Positions 16,252 to 24,975 of a DNA stretch of 32,798 nucleotides are shown piece by piece (the stretch's first letter is position 1; each line of letters opens with the position of its first letter). The stretch comes from a bacterium HR34. Lineage in GTDB: Bacteria > Patescibacteriota > Minisyncoccia > Minisyncoccales > HRBIN34. The stretch lies in NCBI GenBank assembly GCA_002923395.1, contig BEIK01000007.1:1-32798 (forward strand), given 5' to 3'. Under the pieces are notes generated by a model. The model made no database searches. It saw only the letters and a list, made by a program, of their open reading frames with translations, and had not been told where the DNA came from. The position numbers and the translations under genes were made by a program.

Positions 16252-17375
16252 TCAATTTTAAGAGGCATTATGATGTATATAAAATCTTTATCCTTTTCTG
16301 ATTTAAACAAAACAGGCTCGTCTTCACTGTTTAACCCCATAAAAATTTCGTTTGTATTAAAAACATTAACACCTTCTATCAAAAATTTATAATTAAAGGC
16401 TATTTTTATATCTTTACCCGACAAATCGGCCGTTAGCTCTCCCTCAAATTCTCCTGTTTGTTGGTTCTCTGATTTAATTAAAATTTTATTATTTTGCACA
16501 TTAAAAACAAAAACAACATCGTTTATTTTACTTGAAAAAACAGACGCTAATTGTATTCTTTGTAGAAACTCATCTTTATTAAAAACAGCCTCTGTTGAGA
16601 ATGTTACTGGTATAATTTTTTCATAACTTGGAAATTCTCCTTCTATAAGTTTTGATACTATTTCAATGTTAAATATTTGATAAGATTTATCTTCAAAAAT
16701 AAACTCAACTTGGTTTTCTGATATAACTAAATCAACAACACCATCTATTTTAGAAAAAACATCAATAAAAGATCTTGCTGTTTTAAAAGGAAGGATGAAG
16801 CTAAAATCTAAATTGTTTTCTTTTTCAAAATAAACTTTTTGTTCTGCCAACCTAAAATTGTCTGTCGCAACTAATTTTAAAACATTATTTGAAGCATTGA
16901 AATAGACGCCTGTTATTTCAATTTTTGTAGAATTAATTCCAATAAAATTAATAACCTTAGAAAGAGCTTCACATAAAGCTTGAGCTTTTATTTGAACTAT
17001 TTTTTCTTTATTTTTTATTCTTGGAATTATGGGAAAATTTTCTTTATTATCTGTTTTAATTTTTATACTTGCCCCTTCGCTTTTTATTAATAAAAAATTT
17101 CCTTCTTCTTGTAATAAAACTTTTTCAGATGGAAAAACAGAAAAAGTTGACTCTAAAGTTCTAGCGGGGCAAACAACACTTCCTTCTTTCTCGTTATCAG
17201 CTAAAACTTTACATAAAATTGCATGTTCTAAATCCGTTGCTTTTAATTCTAAATAATTCTTTTTACTTTCAATAAACAAACTTGATAAAATTGGTAGGTT
17301 TATATTCTTACCTGTTGCTCTTTGAACTATATTCAATACTTGTTTTAATATATTTTTGTTTATAGTTGTTTTCAT
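16248..17375 (-). CDS. dnaN: DNA polymerase III beta sliding clamp
   Basis: A 375-residue protein with the three-fold repeated clamp fold. The N-terminal MKTTINKNILKQVLNIVQRATGKNINLPILSSLFIE matches the beta-clamp pattern (xxLPILxxxLIE), ATDLEHAI follows, and the middle has LVATDNFRLAEQKV (usual ATDGHRLA). The C terminus IYIIMPLKID fits the family ending Y(V/I)xMPxR(L), with Lys-Ile-Asp replacing the usual Arg-Leu. It encircles DNA and tethers the polymerase. It lies downstream of dnaA on the same strand (141-base AT-rich gap), the standard dnaA-dnaN order. Confidence 0.95.
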   Translation of the reverse strand: MKTTINKNILKQVLNIVQRATGKNINLPILSSLFIESKKNYLELKATDLEHAILCKVLADNEKEGSVVCPARTLESTFSVFPSEKVLLQEEGNFLLIKSEGASIKIKTDNKENFPIIPRIKNKEKIVQIKAQALCEALSKVINFIGINSTKIEITGVYFNASNNVLKLVATDNFRLAEQKVYFEKENNLDFSFILPFKTARSFIDVFSKIDGVVDLVISENQVEFIFEDKSYQIFNIEIVSKLIEGEFPSYEKIIPVTFSTEAVFNKDEFLQRIQLASVFSSKINDVVFVFNVQNNKILIKSENQQTGEFEGELTADLSGKDIKIAFNYKFLIEGVNVFNTNEIFMGLNSEDEPVLFKSEKDKDFIYIIMPLKID

Positions 17376-17402
17376 AGTATCTGTGTAAAAGTTAATTTTT
17401 TG

Positions 17403-17431
17403 ATAATATATTTTAGTTTTTATTGTGTAAA
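17403..17431 (-). promoter_or_regulatory. Candidate dnaN promoter
   Basis: On the minus strand TTTACA (17426-17431) and TATTAT (17403-17408) are 17 bases apart, about 28 bases ahead of the dnaN ATG at 17375, within the 141-base AT-rich gap after dnaA. Confidence 0.4.
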
Positions 17432-17516
17432 AAGTGTTTATTAATTTGTTTATTTTTTGCTATTTAATTGTTAAATATTTTAATGATTTAATAAATAATT
17501 TTTAATTAATAGTTTT

Positions 17517-18875
17517 TCAACAATATATCCTCTGCCTTATCAACTCAATTTCCTCATATAAGTCTTTATTTACTTTAAGTTCATCTTCTATTTTTTTACA
17601 AGCATGCATTACGGTTGTGTGATCCTTTCCGTTAAGTTTTCTACCAATTAAAGGGTAAGACATTTTTAACTCTTCTCTTAATAAAAACATAACAATCTGC
17701 CTTGGTTTTACTATTTCCTTTTTTCTTGTGTTACTTAAAATATCACTTTCTTTTACATCATACATTTCAGCTGTTACTTTTATTATTTTTTCTAATGTTG
17801 CTTTTCCGTTGTGGTCTATATAACTTTTTAATATATCTTTTACTTTTTCTATTGTTATATTCTCAGAATATATTTGTTTGTAACCCGCTATTTTTATTAT
17901 CGCACCTTCTAATTTTCTTATATTTGTTTTTATGTTTTCTGCAATATATTCTAGCACACCATCTGATAATTCTATTCCCCTCTCTTTACACTTTGTTTTT
18001 AATATTGCTATTCTTGTTTCTAAGTCTGGCATAGAAATATCAACAACCATTCCACCCTCAAACCTTGATTTTAGTCTTTCTTCGATAATAGATAGGTCTT
18101 TTGGTGGCCTGTCAGAAGATATTATTATTTGTTTATTTCTTTCATATAAAAAGTTAAATAAATGGAAAAATTCTTCTTGAGTCTTTTCTTTACCGGACAA
18201 AAATTGAACATCATCTATTATAAAAACATCTAATTCCAACAAAGAATTTTTCATTTCTTCTATGTTTTGGTTTTTTATAGAATTAATAATTAAAGAAATT
18301 AATCTTTCACACTGAATATATTTTACTTTTAGGTTTTTATATCTTTTTAATATTTCATTTCCTGTTGCCTGTAACAAATGAGTTTTGCCCAAGCCAACAT
18401 TGCCATAAATAAAAAGAGGATTATAAGAACTGGAAGGATTTTGAATTATTGAAACACAGCATGCATGAGCTAACTGATTAAATGGCCCAACAACGAAATT
18501 TTCAAAAGAATATTTTTTGTTAAGGTTTGTTTTAGGATCTATTGAAATATTTTGTAGTGTAAGTTGGTTTTCTTCTATTAATTTGTTTTTTTTAGATGAC
18601 CTAATAGTTCTTTCTTTAATGTTAGTGTTTACCCTTCCTACAATAAATTTTACTTGGGATATCCCAGAGTTTATTTCTCTTAATATCTTTAAAATTTGAT
18701 TGTAATATCTGTTTTCTACCCATTCTTTTACAAAGTTGTTTGGTACATAGATTTCAAGCAAATCGTTTTGAGTTTCAGCAACAGATGTATTAGAAAACCA
18801 CGTTGAGAAATTAGCAGGAGACATTTGTGATTGAAGTTTGGCTAAAATTGATTGCCACAACTCCTTTTTTGTCAT
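17517..18875 (-). CDS. dnaA: Chromosomal replication initiator DnaA
   Basis: A 452-residue AAA+ initiator that binds DnaA boxes and melts the origin. Domain I begins MTKKELWQSILAKLQSQMSP, the ATPase domain has Walker A YGNVGLGKTH and Walker B VFIIDDVQFL, and domain IV carries the DNA-binding signature GRKLNGKDHTTVMHACKKI. I chose ATG 18875 because the alternative upstream start is a TTG at 18911 with 12 residues unlike DnaA, whereas MTKKELW matches the usual N terminus. DnaA boxes lie just upstream, consistent with autoregulation and with the origin being there. Confidence 0.96.
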   Translation of the reverse strand: MTKKELWQSILAKLQSQMSPANFSTWFSNTSVAETQNDLLEIYVPNNFVKEWVENRYYNQILKILREINSGISQVKFIVGRVNTNIKERTIRSSKKNKLIEENQLTLQNISIDPKTNLNKKYSFENFVVGPFNQLAHACCVSIIQNPSSSYNPLFIYGNVGLGKTHLLQATGNEILKRYKNLKVKYIQCERLISLIINSIKNQNIEEMKNSLLELDVFIIDDVQFLSGKEKTQEEFFHLFNFLYERNKQIIISSDRPPKDLSIIEERLKSRFEGGMVVDISMPDLETRIAILKTKCKERGIELSDGVLEYIAENIKTNIRKLEGAIIKIAGYKQIYSENITIEKVKDILKSYIDHNGKATLEKIIKVTAEMYDVKESDILSNTRKKEIVKPRQIVMFLLREELKMSYPLIGRKLNGKDHTTVMHACKKIEDELKVNKDLYEEIELIRQRIYC

Positions 18876-19026
18876 AGTTTTGTTTTTAATATTTATAGTG
18901 TATAAATACAAACAAAATTGTCAAAATCCACAAAAAACTCCCTAAAAGCTAATAAAATAAGCAAATAAAAAATTTTTCTTGTGGAATAACTGTGGATAAC
19001 TTGTAGATATTATGTTTGTTTTTTAA
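18876..19026. other. Candidate replication origin (oriC) with DnaA boxes
   Basis: The gap between divergent dnaA and rpmH holds a perfect DnaA box TTATCCACA on the minus strand (18991-18999). Two 7-of-9 matches lie at 18980-18988 (minus) and 18924-18932 (plus), among A/T-only tracts that could serve as an unwinding element. An origin next to dnaA and rpmH is the common bacterial arrangement. The box number is small, and GC-skew could not be calculated here. Confidence 0.6.
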
Positions 19027-19055
19027 TTGACTACATTTTAAATGATTGTTATTAT
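19027..19055 (+). promoter_or_regulatory. Predicted rpmH operon promoter
   Basis: TTGACT (19027-19032) and TATTAT (19050-19055) are spaced by 17 bases, about 25 bases before the rpmH ATG at 19081. A second possible -10, TATAAT, is at 19063-19068. Confidence 0.55.
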
Positions 19056-19080
19056 TTTTTATTATAATTAAACATAATTT

Positions 19081-19215
19081 ATGCTTCCAGGCGCAAAAAC
19101 TAGAAATAAAAAAAGAAAAAGAACTCATGGTTTTTTAGCGAGAAAATCAAAAAAAGGAGGTAAGAAAGTTATAAAAAGGAGAATAAAGAAAGGAAGAAAA
19201 AGGATTACTGTTTAA
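19081..19215 (+). CDS. rpmH: 50S ribosomal protein bL34
   Basis: A 44-residue, highly basic protein. The core NKKRKRTHGFLARKSKKGGK and the ending KKGRKRITV match bL34 (usual KRKRxHGFLxRMxTKxGRxVLxRRRxKGRxRLxV). The usual MKRTYQPS opening is replaced by MLPGAKTR. It lies at the classic position between dnaA (divergent) and rnpA (1 base after the stop). It is short enough to be missed by ORF filters. Confidence 0.95.
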   Translation: MLPGAKTRNKKRKRTHGFLARKSKKGGKKVIKRRIKKGRKRITV

Positions 19216-19216
19216 T

Positions 19217-19588
19217 ATGTTTAAAAAAAAGTATAGGATAACTAAGAAAAAAGATTTTGAAAAAGTTTTAAAATCTCAAGATACAAAAAAAATAAACTCA
19301 AAATTTATAAATTTATTTTTTTTGGATAATAACTTAAATTATCCTCGTATATCTGTTTTGGCAGGCGTTAGAACAGTGTCAAAAAAAGCAACAGAAAGGA
19401 ACAGGGCGAAAAGAAGGGTGAGAGAGGCAATAAAACAAAAATTCTCTATTATAAAAGATAAAGGCGTTGATATTTTGGTTTTTTGCAAGAAAAATTGTAT
19501 AACCGCTAATTTTCAAGATATATTAGAAGATGTTAGGAGTTCTTTGTTGAGGTTGGTTGACTTATTAAAAGTGGAAAAAAATAAATAA
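19217..19588 (+). CDS. rnpA: Ribonuclease P protein component
   Basis: A 123-residue basic protein that helps RNase P RNA bind pre-tRNA. The start FKKKYRITKKKDFEKVLKS and the RNR motif in KKATERNRAKRRVREAIKQ are family hallmarks. Its ATG lies 1 base after the rpmH stop, indicating one operon. Length is normal. Confidence 0.95.
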   Translation: MFKKKYRITKKKDFEKVLKSQDTKKINSKFINLFFLDNNLNYPRISVLAGVRTVSKKATERNRAKRRVREAIKQKFSIIKDKGVDILVFCKKNCITANFQDILEDVRSSLLRLVDLLKVEKNK

Positions 19589-19619
19589 TTTGCTAAAATA
19601 GAAATTATTACTATCCTTT

Positions 19620-19814
19620 ATGAAAAGGATTTTTGTTTTGTATAAAATAATCCTCTCCCCTTTTATTGGATGTCAGTGCAGGTTTTATCCTACATGTTCT
19701 GAGTATTTTTATTCGGCAGTAAAAAAATACGGAATAGCAAAAGGAGTTTTAAAAACTTTATATAGATTGTTAAGGTGCAATCCTTTTTGTAAAGGAGGGA
19801 TAGACAATCCTTAA
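19620..19814 (+). CDS. yidD: Membrane protein insertion efficiency factor YidD
   Basis: A 64-residue protein with the YidD pattern: amphipathic start MKRIFVLYKIILSP, then CRFYPTCSEYFYSAVKKYG and LLRCNPFCKGGIDNP. The conserved Cys residues of CxFxPTCSxY and RCNPF are intact. YidD assists YidC-mediated insertion of membrane proteins, and the gene sits between rnpA and yidC as usual. Confidence 0.95.
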   Translation: MKRIFVLYKIILSPFIGCQCRFYPTCSEYFYSAVKKYGIAKGVLKTLYRLLRCNPFCKGGIDNP

Positions 19815-19828
19815 AATTAAAAAAACAT

Positions 19829-20530
19829 ATGGAAAACATTTTAGTATCTATCTATGATATATTTTTATACAACCCACTTGTTAATTTATTAGTAATAATA
19901 TATGAAAATTTTCCTATAAAAGATTTTGGTATAGCAATAATTATTTTAACTTTACTTATAAAGTTTATATTTTTTCCTCTTACTCAAAAAAGCATACAAT
20001 CCCAGAAAGAATTAAAAAAAATACAACCTAAAATAGATGAAATAAAAGAAAAATACAAAGACGACAAAGTAAAGCAAAGCCAGGCTTTAATGGAGTTGTT
20101 TAGAAAGGAAAAAGTTAATCCAATGTCAGGTTGTTTGCCAATATTGGTGCAGATACCTGTTTTAATAGCAGTATACAGAGTTTTTTGGCAGGGAGTAGAT
20201 CAAGAAAAACTTGTACCCCATTTGTACAATTTTGTTCATATAACAGGTTCTATTAACTATAATTTTTTAGGATTAGTTGATTTATCAAATCCATCAGTCC
20301 CACTTGCTATAACTACAGGTATTTTGCAGTATTTTCAAGCCAAAATGGTAACACCAAAAGCATCTTTAAAAGAAAAAGATCCTATCAAAAAAATGCAATA
20401 TCAAATGATGTTTTTCTTACCGCTTATAACTATTATTATTTTAATCACTCTACCATCAGCCCTTGCTTTGTATTGGTTGGTTTCTACCCTATTCACGATT
20501 TTTCAGCAATATATAATTTTTAGAAAATAA
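19829..20530 (+). CDS. yidC: Membrane protein insertase YidC/Oxa1
   Basis: A 233-residue short YidC, lacking the large periplasmic domain of Gram-negative forms and the lipoprotein signal of Gram-positive ones. Membrane segments are visible at about residues 13-28, 32-52 (AIIILTLLIKFIFFPLT, the conserved helix with an Arg/Lys in the groove), 96-115 (CLPILVQIPVLIAVYRVF), 150-168 and 193-228. The cytoplasmic coiled-coil hairpin SQKELKKIQPKIDEIKEKYK is clear. It inserts membrane proteins, probably including those of the neighbouring T4SS. Confidence 0.95.
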   Translation: MENILVSIYDIFLYNPLVNLLVIIYENFPIKDFGIAIIILTLLIKFIFFPLTQKSIQSQKELKKIQPKIDEIKEKYKDDKVKQSQALMELFRKEKVNPMSGCLPILVQIPVLIAVYRVFWQGVDQEKLVPHLYNFVHITGSINYNFLGLVDLSNPSVPLAITTGILQYFQAKMVTPKASLKEKDPIKKMQYQMMFFLPLITIIILITLPSALALYWLVSTLFTIFQQYIIFRK

Positions 20531-20534
20531 AAAT

Positions 20535-20993
20535 ATGGAAGAAAAAGAAATTAAAAAACTAATAGAAGAATTTTTTGAAAAAGCAGGTTTTGAAAAACAA
20601 AACGTTTTGATCAAAATATCGGAAAAAGAAATTTTAGTTGATTTAAAAGCAGAAGATCCTTATATTTTAATAGGGAAGCAAGGACAATCTCTTTTGGATT
20701 TACAGTTTTTATTAAAATCATTGGTTTCTAAAAAAACAGGAAAAAACGATTTTAGTTTGATGTTGGATATTAACGATTACCATAAAAAGAAAATAGATTA
20801 TTTAAAGAAAATGGCAAATACAATAGCAGATGAGGTTTCTCTTTTAGGTAGAGAAAAAGAGTTAAATCCTATGCCTGCTTTTGAAAGAAGAATTGTGCAT
20901 CTTGTTATATCTCAAAGAGAAGATGTTATATCAGAGAGCGTTGGCAAGGAGCCTAAAAGAAGAGTTGTTATAAAACCAAAAACAAGCAAATAA
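20535..20993 (+). CDS. khpB: RNA-binding KhpB/Jag protein (KH-R3H)
   Basis: A 152-residue protein with a KH-like domain (GKQGQSL, about residues 48-54) and an R3H domain (RRIVHLVISQREDVISESVG, with conserved Arg and His). The N-terminal Jag-N domain of Firmicutes homologues is absent. It follows yidC by 4 bases, the usual order, and is thought to bind RNA and affect cell-envelope growth. It ends 2 bases from the convergent T4SS operon. Confidence 0.93.
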   Translation: MEEKEIKKLIEEFFEKAGFEKQNVLIKISEKEILVDLKAEDPYILIGKQGQSLLDLQFLLKSLVSKKTGKNDFSLMLDINDYHKKKIDYLKKMANTIADEVSLLGREKELNPMPAFERRIVHLVISQREDVISESVGKEPKRRVVIKPKTSK

Positions 20994-20995
20994 TT

Positions 20996-21493
20996 TTAGA
21001 AAGATGGCAACTTTATTATTAAGAGATCAGGGTTAATAAACTGTATTACTATAAAAGATACTGCTATTACAACCAAACCAATTATTGCGTAAGTTATATC
21101 TTCTTTTGCTTCTTGCATTTGCGCTGAATTACCGCCTGATGTTAAATATCTAAAACCACCTATAACTATTTTTATAAAAGCAAAAAGAGCAGACAAAGAA
21201 ATCATAAAATAGTAAGCCCAGGCAATTAAATCAACTAATGATTGTTTTTCGTTTAAGTCATATCCTCCGAATTCCGGAAAATCAAGATTAAGGCAAATAG
21301 GCGCCTGTTTTTTTAGATAGCATTTATTGTTTTTATCAATATCTAATGTTGAGCAAGAAACCCATTTACATTCTATGTTTTTATAACACTCCTCTTGACG
21401 GAGTCTTTCACAGACATTTTGCGCAAAACTTAAATTAGAAAACCCCATAAATAAAAATAATAAAAATGTTATTACTGTAAAAGTTTTCATCAT
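20996..21493 (-). CDS. VirB2/TrbC-like pilin candidate with Cys-rich ectodomain
   Basis: A 165-residue protein from the ATG at 21493, which overlaps the TGA of the upstream gene (ATGA); an ORF start at 21532 would overlap 43 bases and is less likely. A signal peptide (about residues 1-25, ending SFAQ) precedes a small domain with six Cys residues. Two membrane helices form a hairpin (about 92-118 and 136-155), joined by GGFRYLTSGGNSAQMQEAKED. That hairpin is the pattern of VirB2/TrbC pilins in these lineages. It would be the extracellular filament subunit or a channel component. It is the last gene of the T4SS operon. Confidence 0.72.
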   Translation of the reverse strand: MMKTFTVITFLLFLFMGFSNLSFAQNVCERLRQEECYKNIECKWVSCSTLDIDKNNKCYLKKQAPICLNLDFPEFGGYDLNEKQSLVDLIAWAYYFMISLSALFAFIKIVIGGFRYLTSGGNSAQMQEAKEDITYAIIGLVVIAVSFIVIQFINPDLLIIKLPSF

Positions 21494-22461
21494 TTTTCTC
21501 TTAATGTTAATACTACTGTTATTGTCCACCATGGTATTAAACCTACTAATGGTATTAATTCTAAAATAAGCCCACCCACCACTCTTAGTAAAACCCTTCT
21601 TAAAGGCGCTCTCGTTGCTTTTTGTTCTATTTGTTTTAATTCTTTTTGCATCATTTTGGCTTTCTCACCCATTCTTTGCTGTAATTGTTGCACTCTTTGC
21701 TGTTTTGACCTTGCCATTTCTCTTAATCTATATAGCATCCACAAAGTGATTATAAAAGTTGCCAAAATATCCAATCCTAATGATAAGGCCTCTCCTATTG
21801 TGAAAGCAGTTATAAATTGAAGTATTGTTAATATAGAATCAACACTATCTACTATAATAGCAAAAATTAAAATTACTATAAAATCAATATCTGTGGCTTC
21901 AATTCTTTTGGATTCTGCAAGAGCGGACAACCCTTTCTTTAACGCTTTAAGTTCCCCCCTTTGTGCCATCAACTTTATTTCTTCCATTTTCAATTTTGCT
22001 TTCTCTTTTACACTTTTAGCCTTTTTTTGCCTTTCCTTAAGTTTTTCTCTCTCTTCTTCTATTTGTTTCCCTTTTTCCTCTAAAATTTTATAAGCATCTT
22101 CCCTGCCAAATAAATTCTTATTACTAAGTTCTGTTGTATCATTTATCATCGCAGGGTTAAATTCTTGTTCACTTCCATATAACCCATCTCTTTTACTTCT
22201 TTCTATTTTCATTCTTTCAAGAAATGGTTTTTTCTTTTCTTCTTCTTTTATTTCCTCTAAACTTTTAAACTTAGTTCCTTTTCCTTTTTTTGGAGAAATA
22301 CGATTACCTTGCGGATCATAATAATACTCTTCTTCATCTTTGTTTATTACATTACCGTATTCATCTACATCAGACTCTCTTCTTTTTTTCTTGGGCTTAC
22401 TATCATTTATTTTATATTTCTTAACAAACCCGCCGCCTGGGAGAAACGGATTAACTGCCAT
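21490..22461 (-). CDS. T4SS-associated coiled-coil membrane protein
   Basis: A 323-residue protein with a charged, Lys/Glu-rich cytoplasmic N-terminal half, including a coiled coil at about 125-185. Two membrane helices follow (about 192-217 and 222-245), then a second coiled coil (about 248-282, QQ-rich) and a final hydrophobic stretch (290-318). It lies between the VirB4-like ATPase and the pilin candidate, with which it overlaps by an ATGA junction. I recognise no named family. Position suggests a scaffold linking the ATPase to the membrane channel. Confidence 0.68.
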   Translation of the reverse strand: MAVNPFLPGGGFVKKYKINDSKPKKKRRESDVDEYGNVINKDEEEYYYDPQGNRISPKKGKGTKFKSLEEIKEEEKKKPFLERMKIERSKRDGLYGSEQEFNPAMINDTTELSNKNLFGREDAYKILEEKGKQIEEEREKLKERQKKAKSVKEKAKLKMEEIKLMAQRGELKALKKGLSALAESKRIEATDIDFIVILIFAIIVDSVDSILTILQFITAFTIGEALSLGLDILATFIITLWMLYRLREMARSKQQRVQQLQQRMGEKAKMMQKELKQIEQKATRAPLRRVLLRVVGGLILELIPLVGLIPWWTITVVLTLREK

Positions 22462-22491
22462 TTTATTGTGTTATTTTTTAATCAAGTCATC

Positions 22492-24294
22492 TTATATAAC
22501 TCCTCCCTCATCTCTTGATACTAATTCTTCAGGATTTGTAGTTATAATTTTGTGTTCAGTAGGAGAGGCAACAACTTTTATGGCAACATGCTGTTGGCCG
22601 GCGAAAAATATTCCTTCTCCCAAATCTGCCTCTAACAAGAGATATTTTTCAGCGTCTGTCAAATTAAAAACTTTTTTAACCAAATCAATAGTAGCAGGAC
22701 TTTGTTTTAAAAGTAGTTGTAAAGACGAGTTTGTTATTATTGGCTGACCATAACTTGACGTTAAGAAGTCGCCAACATCCTGAGTTATGGTTGTAACACC
22801 AAGCCAGTATTTTCTCGCTCTCTTTACCATACCATACAAAAATGCCGCTCCTTCTTCTGTTTGCATCATCCACCATGCCTCATCAACAATTAAAATTCTC
22901 TTTTTCAACTTTGCCCTAATTTGATTCCAAATATATCTCATTATTACATACATTGCCATTGGCCTTAACTCGTCTTCCATATCTCTTATACCAAACACAA
23001 CAACAGGTTTGTCCTCCATTTGTATGTTAGTTGGCTGGTTAAAGAAATTGGCATATGTTCCTTTAGTAAACTTCCTTAATCTTCTAACAAGCGATTCTGC
23101 CCCTTCCATTGTTGATAAAACTTCTTCTAAATCCTGCATTAAAGGCACATTTTCCTGCCATTTTTCATAAGGAGTATTGGGAGTTATATCTTTTACGGCA
23201 TAAGTTTCTGTTAAGGCTCTGTCTATAATTGCGTCTTCTTCTGGGGTAAGGCCTCCTAGCATAATTTTTAACAATCCAACCAAGTTTATTATATTAGACC
23301 TCAAAACATCTTCTGGTCTTTCATCCTCTCTTATTGGCGGGAGATCAAATGGGTTTATATGGTTTTTTGCAGACAAAGAGAAATCAAGATAAACTCCACC
23401 CACTGCTTTTGCCAAGTTTCTATATTCATTCTCAGGGTCTATTATTATTGAGTTAACCCCTACCATTGCATATCTTAAAACTTCAAGTTTAACAGCGTAA
23501 CTTTTACCAGAACCACTTTTAGCAAAAACGGTAGAGTTGGCATTTTCCAAGTTAAATCTATCAAACAAAACAAGAGAATTGTTGTGAATGTTTATTCCAT
23601 ATAATATTCCCTCATTAGTACTTAAGTCAAAAGACACAAAAGGAAACATACTTGAAAGAGTGCTGGTATTTAGCGCTGTGTGAACAACAAGTTTGTCTAA
23701 TCCATAAGGTAGTGTTGTGTCAAATCCTTCTTTTTGTTGGAAAACTGCAGGTTTTATGTATATTAAGCGGGATTCTAAAATTGCTCTTAATGTCGTCTCA
23801 ACATTTCTTAAATCATCTGGATTTTCTCCATAAATTGTTATATATACTCCAACTCTAAACATTCTCTCTTGTGCTCTTTGTAGTTGATCTCTTAATGTTT
23901 CAAGGTCTTGGTAAGTTGTTTCCAAAGCAGGATCTCTAACATAACCTTTTTCTGCCCTCTCTGCTATTTCCAACTCAATTTCAGCGACCTTTTTTCTTAG
24001 TTGTTTTAATATCTTCGTTGTGTCTATTGGGAAAATGTGTATTGATACATCAAAAGGAACATCTAAATTCACAACAGGAGAAAACCAACCTGTTGTTAAA
24101 TATCTTGGATAAGAAAATATGAAAAAAGTTTTTGATAACCTTTCGCCAAATTTAATATAATTTTGATAGACCTCAAAAGCAGGAGGCGCTATAATGTCAG
24201 CCAAAGTTATATTGGCAGCATCTACAACAACCTCCTCTATTGTTTTTTTCTTCTTATCTTTTTGGCCTAAGTTTTTTAAGAATGGTAAATCCAT
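22492..24294 (-). CDS. VirB4/TraC-like T4SS ATPase
   Basis: A 600-residue ATPase of the VirB4/TraC family that powers substrate transfer and pilus assembly. An N-terminal part (about 1-230) resembles the middle of VirB4, with a coiled-coil insertion near 100-145. The motor follows: Walker A AKSGSGKS (258-265), IIIDPENEYRNLA (288-300), Walker B RILIVDEAWWMM (466-477) and TITQD (502-506), then ITNSSLQLLLKQS. It lies 11 bases downstream of the gene encoding the small N-terminal partner. VirB4 function is thus apparently split over two polypeptides. Confidence 0.88.
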   Translation of the reverse strand: MDLPFLKNLGQKDKKKKTIEEVVVDAANITLADIIAPPAFEVYQNYIKFGERLSKTFFIFSYPRYLTTGWFSPVVNLDVPFDVSIHIFPIDTTKILKQLRKKVAEIELEIAERAEKGYVRDPALETTYQDLETLRDQLQRAQERMFRVGVYITIYGENPDDLRNVETTLRAILESRLIYIKPAVFQQKEGFDTTLPYGLDKLVVHTALNTSTLSSMFPFVSFDLSTNEGILYGINIHNNSLVLFDRFNLENANSTVFAKSGSGKSYAVKLEVLRYAMVGVNSIIIDPENEYRNLAKAVGGVYLDFSLSAKNHINPFDLPPIREDERPEDVLRSNIINLVGLLKIMLGGLTPEEDAIIDRALTETYAVKDITPNTPYEKWQENVPLMQDLEEVLSTMEGAESLVRRLRKFTKGTYANFFNQPTNIQMEDKPVVVFGIRDMEDELRPMAMYVIMRYIWNQIRAKLKKRILIVDEAWWMMQTEEGAAFLYGMVKRARKYWLGVTTITQDVGDFLTSSYGQPIITNSSLQLLLKQSPATIDLVKKVFNLTDAEKYLLLEADLGEGIFFAGQQHVAIKVVASPTEHKIITTNPEELVSRDEGGVI

Positions 24295-24305
24295 ATAATT
24301 TTATT

Positions 24306-24971
24306 TTATACTGTTAATTCTGGTGGAAATTGTGGATAAGCGCCAACCTCAGCCTCTGCTATGTGATATGATGACCAGAATAACTCTGCTATTTCAGCAG
24401 TATTTAAAGGAACAGATTGCAACCCGCATCTTCTTAAGCCTAACGCAACAAACTCCATTCTTTCATAAAGCGCGTTTTTATATCTTTGGAATTCTTGCTC
24501 TGTTATTCCGCCAACATTTTTTAGGCTTATAGAAAATAAATCTATCGTATCCCCTCTTTTCAAGGTTTCTTCTGCCTTTGAAAAAGGTACAACAACAAAA
24601 AAATTTTTAGACATTATTTCTCCCCATTTGCCAACAGGCGGAGCGCCTTCTATTAAATCCGCAACAAATTCTCTGTAAGACGCTATTTGTTCTTTTAATA
24701 ATGGATTTTTCTGTTTTACCTCGAGTTCTTTTAGTGTGTCCAAATAAAGAGTAAAATTTAACCTTCTTGACTGCACTAATATTTGTATTGGGAAATCCAA
24801 AGAATTTAAAAAATCTTGAAAAGAATAAATTATGGCTGTTTGCTCATCTTCTGATTTTAGAGCAAAATTTATTGGAGAAACCATTAAAATTCCTCTTAAA
24901 GCGCCATTTTTAAGCAATATAACCCCTTCTCTTATTTGTGAAAATTCTAATAAACTTTGAGTCGAAGGCAT
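24306..24971 (-). CDS. TraC/VirB4 N-terminal-domain-like protein
   Basis: A 221-residue soluble protein that resembles the N-terminal domain of TraC/VirB4: an opening like LLEFSQIREGVILLKNGALRGILMV, followed by a fold with RRLNFTLYLDTL and a C-terminal helical part. It has no Walker motifs. It sits between the PrgI-like gene and the VirB4-like ATPase with 4- and 11-base gaps. The simplest reading is that the ancestral VirB4 was divided, or that this domain is always separate in this lineage. Confidence in the fold is moderate. Confidence 0.65.
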   Translation of the reverse strand: MPSTQSLLEFSQIREGVILLKNGALRGILMVSPINFALKSEDEQTAIIYSFQDFLNSLDFPIQILVQSRRLNFTLYLDTLKELEVKQKNPLLKEQIASYREFVADLIEGAPPVGKWGEIMSKNFFVVVPFSKAEETLKRGDTIDLFSISLKNVGGITEQEFQRYKNALYERMEFVALGLRRCGLQSVPLNTAEIAELFWSSYHIAEAEVGAYPQFPPELTV

Positions 24972-24975
24972 TATT

